From positions 1 to 34,981 of the forward strand of contig CABJBK010000018.1 in NCBI GenBank assembly GCA_902363825.1: 34,981 nt of DNA, read 5' to 3'. Shown here in pieces: positions 32,832 through 34,981 of the stretch. Made by a program: the position numbers and the translations under genes. Source of the DNA: Lachnospiraceae bacterium. GTDB lineage: Bacteria; Bacillota; Clostridia; Lachnospirales; Lachnospiraceae. Below the pieces are notes generated by a model. It had not been told where the DNA came from, ran no database searches, and was given only the letters and a program-made list of their open reading frames with translations. Numbering within the stretch: position 1 is the stretch's first letter; every line of letters starts with the position of its first letter.

Positions 32832-33533
32832 TGTACTTTTTAGGAAGAAGATATGTACTTTTGCGTAGCAAGTCATGTACATCCGTGTAGTAAGTCATGT
32901 ACATTTGGGGAGTTTTTTGACAAGTAAAACATGTACTTTTTAGGAAAAAGATGTGTACTTTCATGTAGTAAGATATGTACTTTTGGGGAAAAGTATGTAC
33001 TCTTTAGGAGTTTTTTGCTCATAAGATTCCTTTAAACAGCTATTTTTAAAAAAATGTTTACTGGAAGAGACTTAAAAATATAGCAAATTCCTTTTTTTGC
33101 ACATAACTTCTGTACAAATAGGGAGCAATTTTTCATAAACTTCTGTACTTTTTAGGAGCAAATAACATTTCTATTATGTAACTCATGTACTTTTTAGGAG
33201 TAAGTATGTACTTTTTAGGGGCAATACCCGCTTATTAATATATAACTTCTGTACTTTTTAGGAGTTTTTTGCTCATAAAGGTCCTTTAATCCGTTTATTT
33301 TTGCAAACTTCTGTATAAAAAGGCGTTTCTCAAATAAACTTCTGTACTTTTTAGGAGCAATATTTTCTTATCAATATATAACTTCTGTACTTTTTAGGAG
33401 TATACACTCATTTAGTACACCAAACAAAGTTTTCATGTACAAATCGGGAGTTTTTCATGTACAAATTGGGAGCTTTTTTATTGACATCATATCAGATCTA
33501 CTTTACAATACAAATCATGTACAAATTAGGAGT
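32832..33533 (+). repeat. Iteron array of a plasmid-type replication origin
   Basis: About 19 same-strand copies of a motif near ATGTACTTTTTAGGAG. TGTAC starts at 32832, 32854, 32876, 32898, 32932, 32954, 32976, 32996, 33111, 33144, 33186, 33207, 33250, 33312 (degenerate), 33343, 33386, 33436, 33458 and 33518. Many neighbours are exactly 22 bp apart, two helical turns. Larger duplications also exist: 33231-33264 against 33367-33400 (33 of 34 bases) and 33004-33047 against 33258-33302. The AT-rich stretch 33027-33110 between clusters is a candidate unwinding element. The array fills the whole gap before the Rep gene. Confidence 0.88.
33481..33509 (+). promoter_or_regulatory. Rep promoter embedded in iterons
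   Basis: A perfect TTGACA (33481-33486), 17-bp spacer and TACAAT (33504-33509). One iteron lies just upstream (33458) and another sits on the expected start site (33518), so Rep binding should repress its own transcription. Confidence 0.85.
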
Positions 33534-33604
33534 TTCTTAAATCAGAGCAAAAAACGGAAAGGAGAAAAGCAGGATTTCGGTAATATCGTTCTGCTGTTAC
33601 CTGT

Positions 33605-34828
33605 ATGGAAAATACCAAAGATATTATACTGCGCAAAGAACGCGAAAATTTTACGAAAAGCAATTTCCTGATTTCGTGTAAATATAAATCTTCTTTGTTG
33701 GAAAATAAACTCATGGTTATATCATTATCACGAGCAGATGAGTTAAAAAAAGATCCTGAGAATGGAATCTTATACCAACAAATAAAAGTCAGTGAAATAA
33801 AAAAAGAGCTTGGCTGTAATGGCGGAAGCTTTTACTCCAATCTGGCTAACGCCGCAGAATCTATGACATCAAAGTCAATCGGTGTGTTTGATCCAGAAAA
33901 CAAGATGTTTGACTATATGTCTATTATAATTCGTGCTCATTGCGAAAAAGGCATATTTACAATAGAGTATAACCCTCGTATAGCAGAATACATACAAAAC
34001 ATAAAACAAAATTTTACCTCTTTACCGAAAAAGATCATGCTGTCCTTTCGTTCTGTATATGCCTTTAGAATATATGAAGTCCTTCGTTCGAAATGCTATT
34101 ATGGAAAAAAAGACATTAAGACTGACAATGATGTATTCGAGATACCATTTCTCCTTTCGGAACTAAAATTGCAGATCGGAGTTGTAAATTCAAATCTTGA
34201 TAAAGTACGAAACATACTTAATAAATCTAAGAACCCGGATTATGATTATGCTGTAGAGGCATCTCCTGAAAAAGTTTTAGAAAAATGGAGTGAATTTAAA
34301 AGAAAAGCATTAGATCCATCGATTAATGAAATTAATGAGAAAACAGATATGGAAGTTTCTTACAATACAGAAAGATCTGGACGCGGAGGAAAAGTCCACA
34401 AAATCATTTTTTATGTAAAATATAAAGCTATTACAGAAGCTGCGCTTGATGGTACGGATACGAAGCCTGAACTCACCCAAGAACAAAAAGATGAAATCGT
34501 AGATATCGTCTCGGATCTTATTGAGGAACCAGTAAAAACAAAAGATATCCGTGCTATCTGCGAATCTGCACACTATGATGTGGAAAAAGTAAAAAACGCA
34601 TACGCTGTTTTAAAAAAGTCTACCGGTGTAGAGTCAGTTGTCGGTTTTATGATTTCAGCGATAAAAAACGGATACGATCTTCCGGTACCTACAAAAGAAA
34701 AAAAGGAAACCAAGAATAAGTTTAATAATTTTGAACAACGAGAATATGCGAAAGAATTTTGGGATGGTATGGAACGAAAAAGATATGAAAAAGGCGAAGA
34801 AACACACGAAGAAAAAGACAAGCCCTAA
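33605..34828 (+). CDS. Rep_3-family (RepB-type) plasmid replication initiator
   Basis: A 407-residue initiator with two winged-helix domains, as in RepE/Pi/RepA iteron-binding proteins. The N-terminal part (NFTKSNFLISCKYKSSLLENKLM, SLSRADELKKD) and the second domain (SFRSVYAFRIYEVLRSKCYY, LSELKLQIGV) fit the Rep_3 family. Residues ~290-407 are an additional charged C-terminal extension. In-frame TAA upstream rules out a longer start. ATG 33605 has no clear Shine-Dalgarno; AAAGGAG lies 40 bp away. It lies directly behind the iterons, which it should bind. Its AT-rich codon use differs from the GC-richer core genes, suggesting transfer. Confidence 0.85.
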   Translation: MENTKDIILRKERENFTKSNFLISCKYKSSLLENKLMVISLSRADELKKDPENGILYQQIKVSEIKKELGCNGGSFYSNLANAAESMTSKSIGVFDPENKMFDYMSIIIRAHCEKGIFTIEYNPRIAEYIQNIKQNFTSLPKKIMLSFRSVYAFRIYEVLRSKCYYGKKDIKTDNDVFEIPFLLSELKLQIGVVNSNLDKVRNILNKSKNPDYDYAVEASPEKVLEKWSEFKRKALDPSINEINEKTDMEVSYNTERSGRGGKVHKIIFYVKYKAITEAALDGTDTKPELTQEQKDEIVDIVSDLIEEPVKTKDIRAICESAHYDVEKVKNAYAVLKKSTGVESVVGFMISAIKNGYDLPVPTKEKKETKNKFNNFEQREYAKEFWDGMERKRYEKGEETHEEKDKP

Positions 34829-34842
34829 GATTAGGACTTGTC
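34817..34842 (+). terminator. Weak hairpin at the Rep stop codon
   Basis: GACAAG-CCTA pairs with TAGG-CTTGTC across the stop, with one mismatch. No T-run follows, so termination is uncertain. Confidence 0.3.
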
Positions 34843-34898
34843 TCAGATTGTAGTAAAAGTCCAAACGTCAATTCGGGAGTATCCCAAAGTTTGTGTAA

Positions 34899-34940
34899 AC
34901 CTCCAAACTGATGTAAGATAAAATTACTCAGTTTGGAGGT
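34899..34940 (+). promoter_or_regulatory. Hairpin covering the transposase ribosome-binding site
   Basis: ACCTCCAAACTGA (34899-34911) pairs perfectly over 13 bp with TCAGTTTGGAGGT (34928-34940), 16-nt loop. The 3' arm holds the GGAGG ribosome-binding site. RNA entering from outside the IS would fold this way and block translation. Confidence 0.75.
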
Positions 34941-34947
34941 TATTTTT

Positions 34948-34981
34948 ATGGCAAGAAGAAAAGACAGCCCACAAAAAGCAG
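34948..34981 (+). CDS. IS256-like transposase, 5' fragment
   Basis: Begins MARRKDSPQKA and runs off the window edge. GGAGG lies 8 nt upstream. The first residues agree with my memory of IS256-family (mutator-type) transposases of Lachnospiraceae, but eleven residues are too few for certainty. Position directly behind an inverted repeat supports the call. Confidence 0.55.
   Translation, partial: MARRKDSPQKA

Larger units (their letters stand above)
34875..34981 (+). mobile_element. Left end of an IS256-like insertion sequence (partial)
   Basis: The terminal inverted repeat begins GGGAGTATCCC and contains AAGTTTGTGTAAAC, matching in inverted form the IS end at 1-101. A transposase start follows at 34948. 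The element continues beyond the window. No 8-9 bp direct repeat shared by the two edge copies is seen, so they are probably separate insertions. Confidence 0.65.

Noticed and set aside
32527..32964. A 145-codon minus-strand frame as an intact MarR gene
   Set aside because: Its N-terminal half is only translated iteron DNA and its C-terminus ends at a frameshift; the family match covers just the middle. It is reported as a pseudogene.
32832..33533. CRISPR array, because of regularly spaced direct repeats
   Set aside because: Repeats are short (about 16 bp), variably degenerate, spaced about 22 bp centre to centre without unique 30-bp spacers, and no cas genes are present. Iterons next to a Rep_3 gene explain them.
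33435..33671. 78-codon plus-strand frame overlapping the Rep start
   Set aside because: It translates iterons and the Rep promoter region and overlaps Rep in another frame, with no ribosome-binding site.

Overview
This window looks like a stretch of chromosome from a spore-forming, low-to-mid-GC Firmicute of the Lachnospiraceae type (Roseburia/Agathobacter-like). The family placement is inference. It rests on spoIID and spoIIQ, meso-diaminopimelate peptidoglycan genes (murE, dapF), a long Alu-domain SRP RNA, an anaerobic-type cobalamin block (cbiH, a cbiJ-cbiE-cbiT fusion, cbiA) and Gram-positive promoters and Shine-Dalgarno sites. Both ends lie inside matching ends of an IS256-like insertion sequence, in the same orientation and about 100 bp deep. 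The window is therefore probably a whole contig that breaks at a multicopy IS.

Layout. 1-101 is the right end of an IS. 278-1764 is a frameshifted AlbA_2/ATPase-type regulator. 1895-8757 (minus strand) is dapF, murE, then an ABC exporter operon (ATPase, repeat-bearing single-TM protein, two ABC-2 permeases). 8910-9204 holds an unannotated type I toxin-antitoxin locus: a 31-residue holin-like toxin and a convergent antisense RNA with its own promoter and terminator. 9319-10107 is a small alarmone synthetase. 10112-15070 is a two-component system (minus), tRNA-Ala(CGC) and a LanFEG-like three-gene ABC transporter (plus); TTAAG direct repeats with 11-bp spacing lie upstream of both the regulator and the transporter.

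15240-18531 carries nudC, the SRP RNA (promoter inside the end of tadA), tadA, a GNAT acetyltransferase and a conserved unknown. 18669-19334 is an unusual MerR-headpiece/chemoreceptor-tail chimera, followed by a candidate orphan small RNA. 19566-24135 has an SseB-type protein, a DEAD-box RNA helicase with an attenuator-like leader, a GIY-YIG protein and a TPR-GGDEF diguanylate cyclase. 24214-27694 holds spoIIQ, spoIID, rsmA and a Cof-type phosphatase. 27792-32031 is the cobalamin block.

The right end is a decayed, mobile region: a truncated nitrilase remnant, an OhrR/MarR pseudogene with two frameshifts, about 19 same-orientation iterons (often at exact 22-bp spacing), a Rep_3/RepB-type plasmid initiator gene, and the left end of another IS256-like copy whose transposase ribosome-binding site lies in a 13-bp hairpin. 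A plasmid-type replication module thus sits beside core chromosomal genes.
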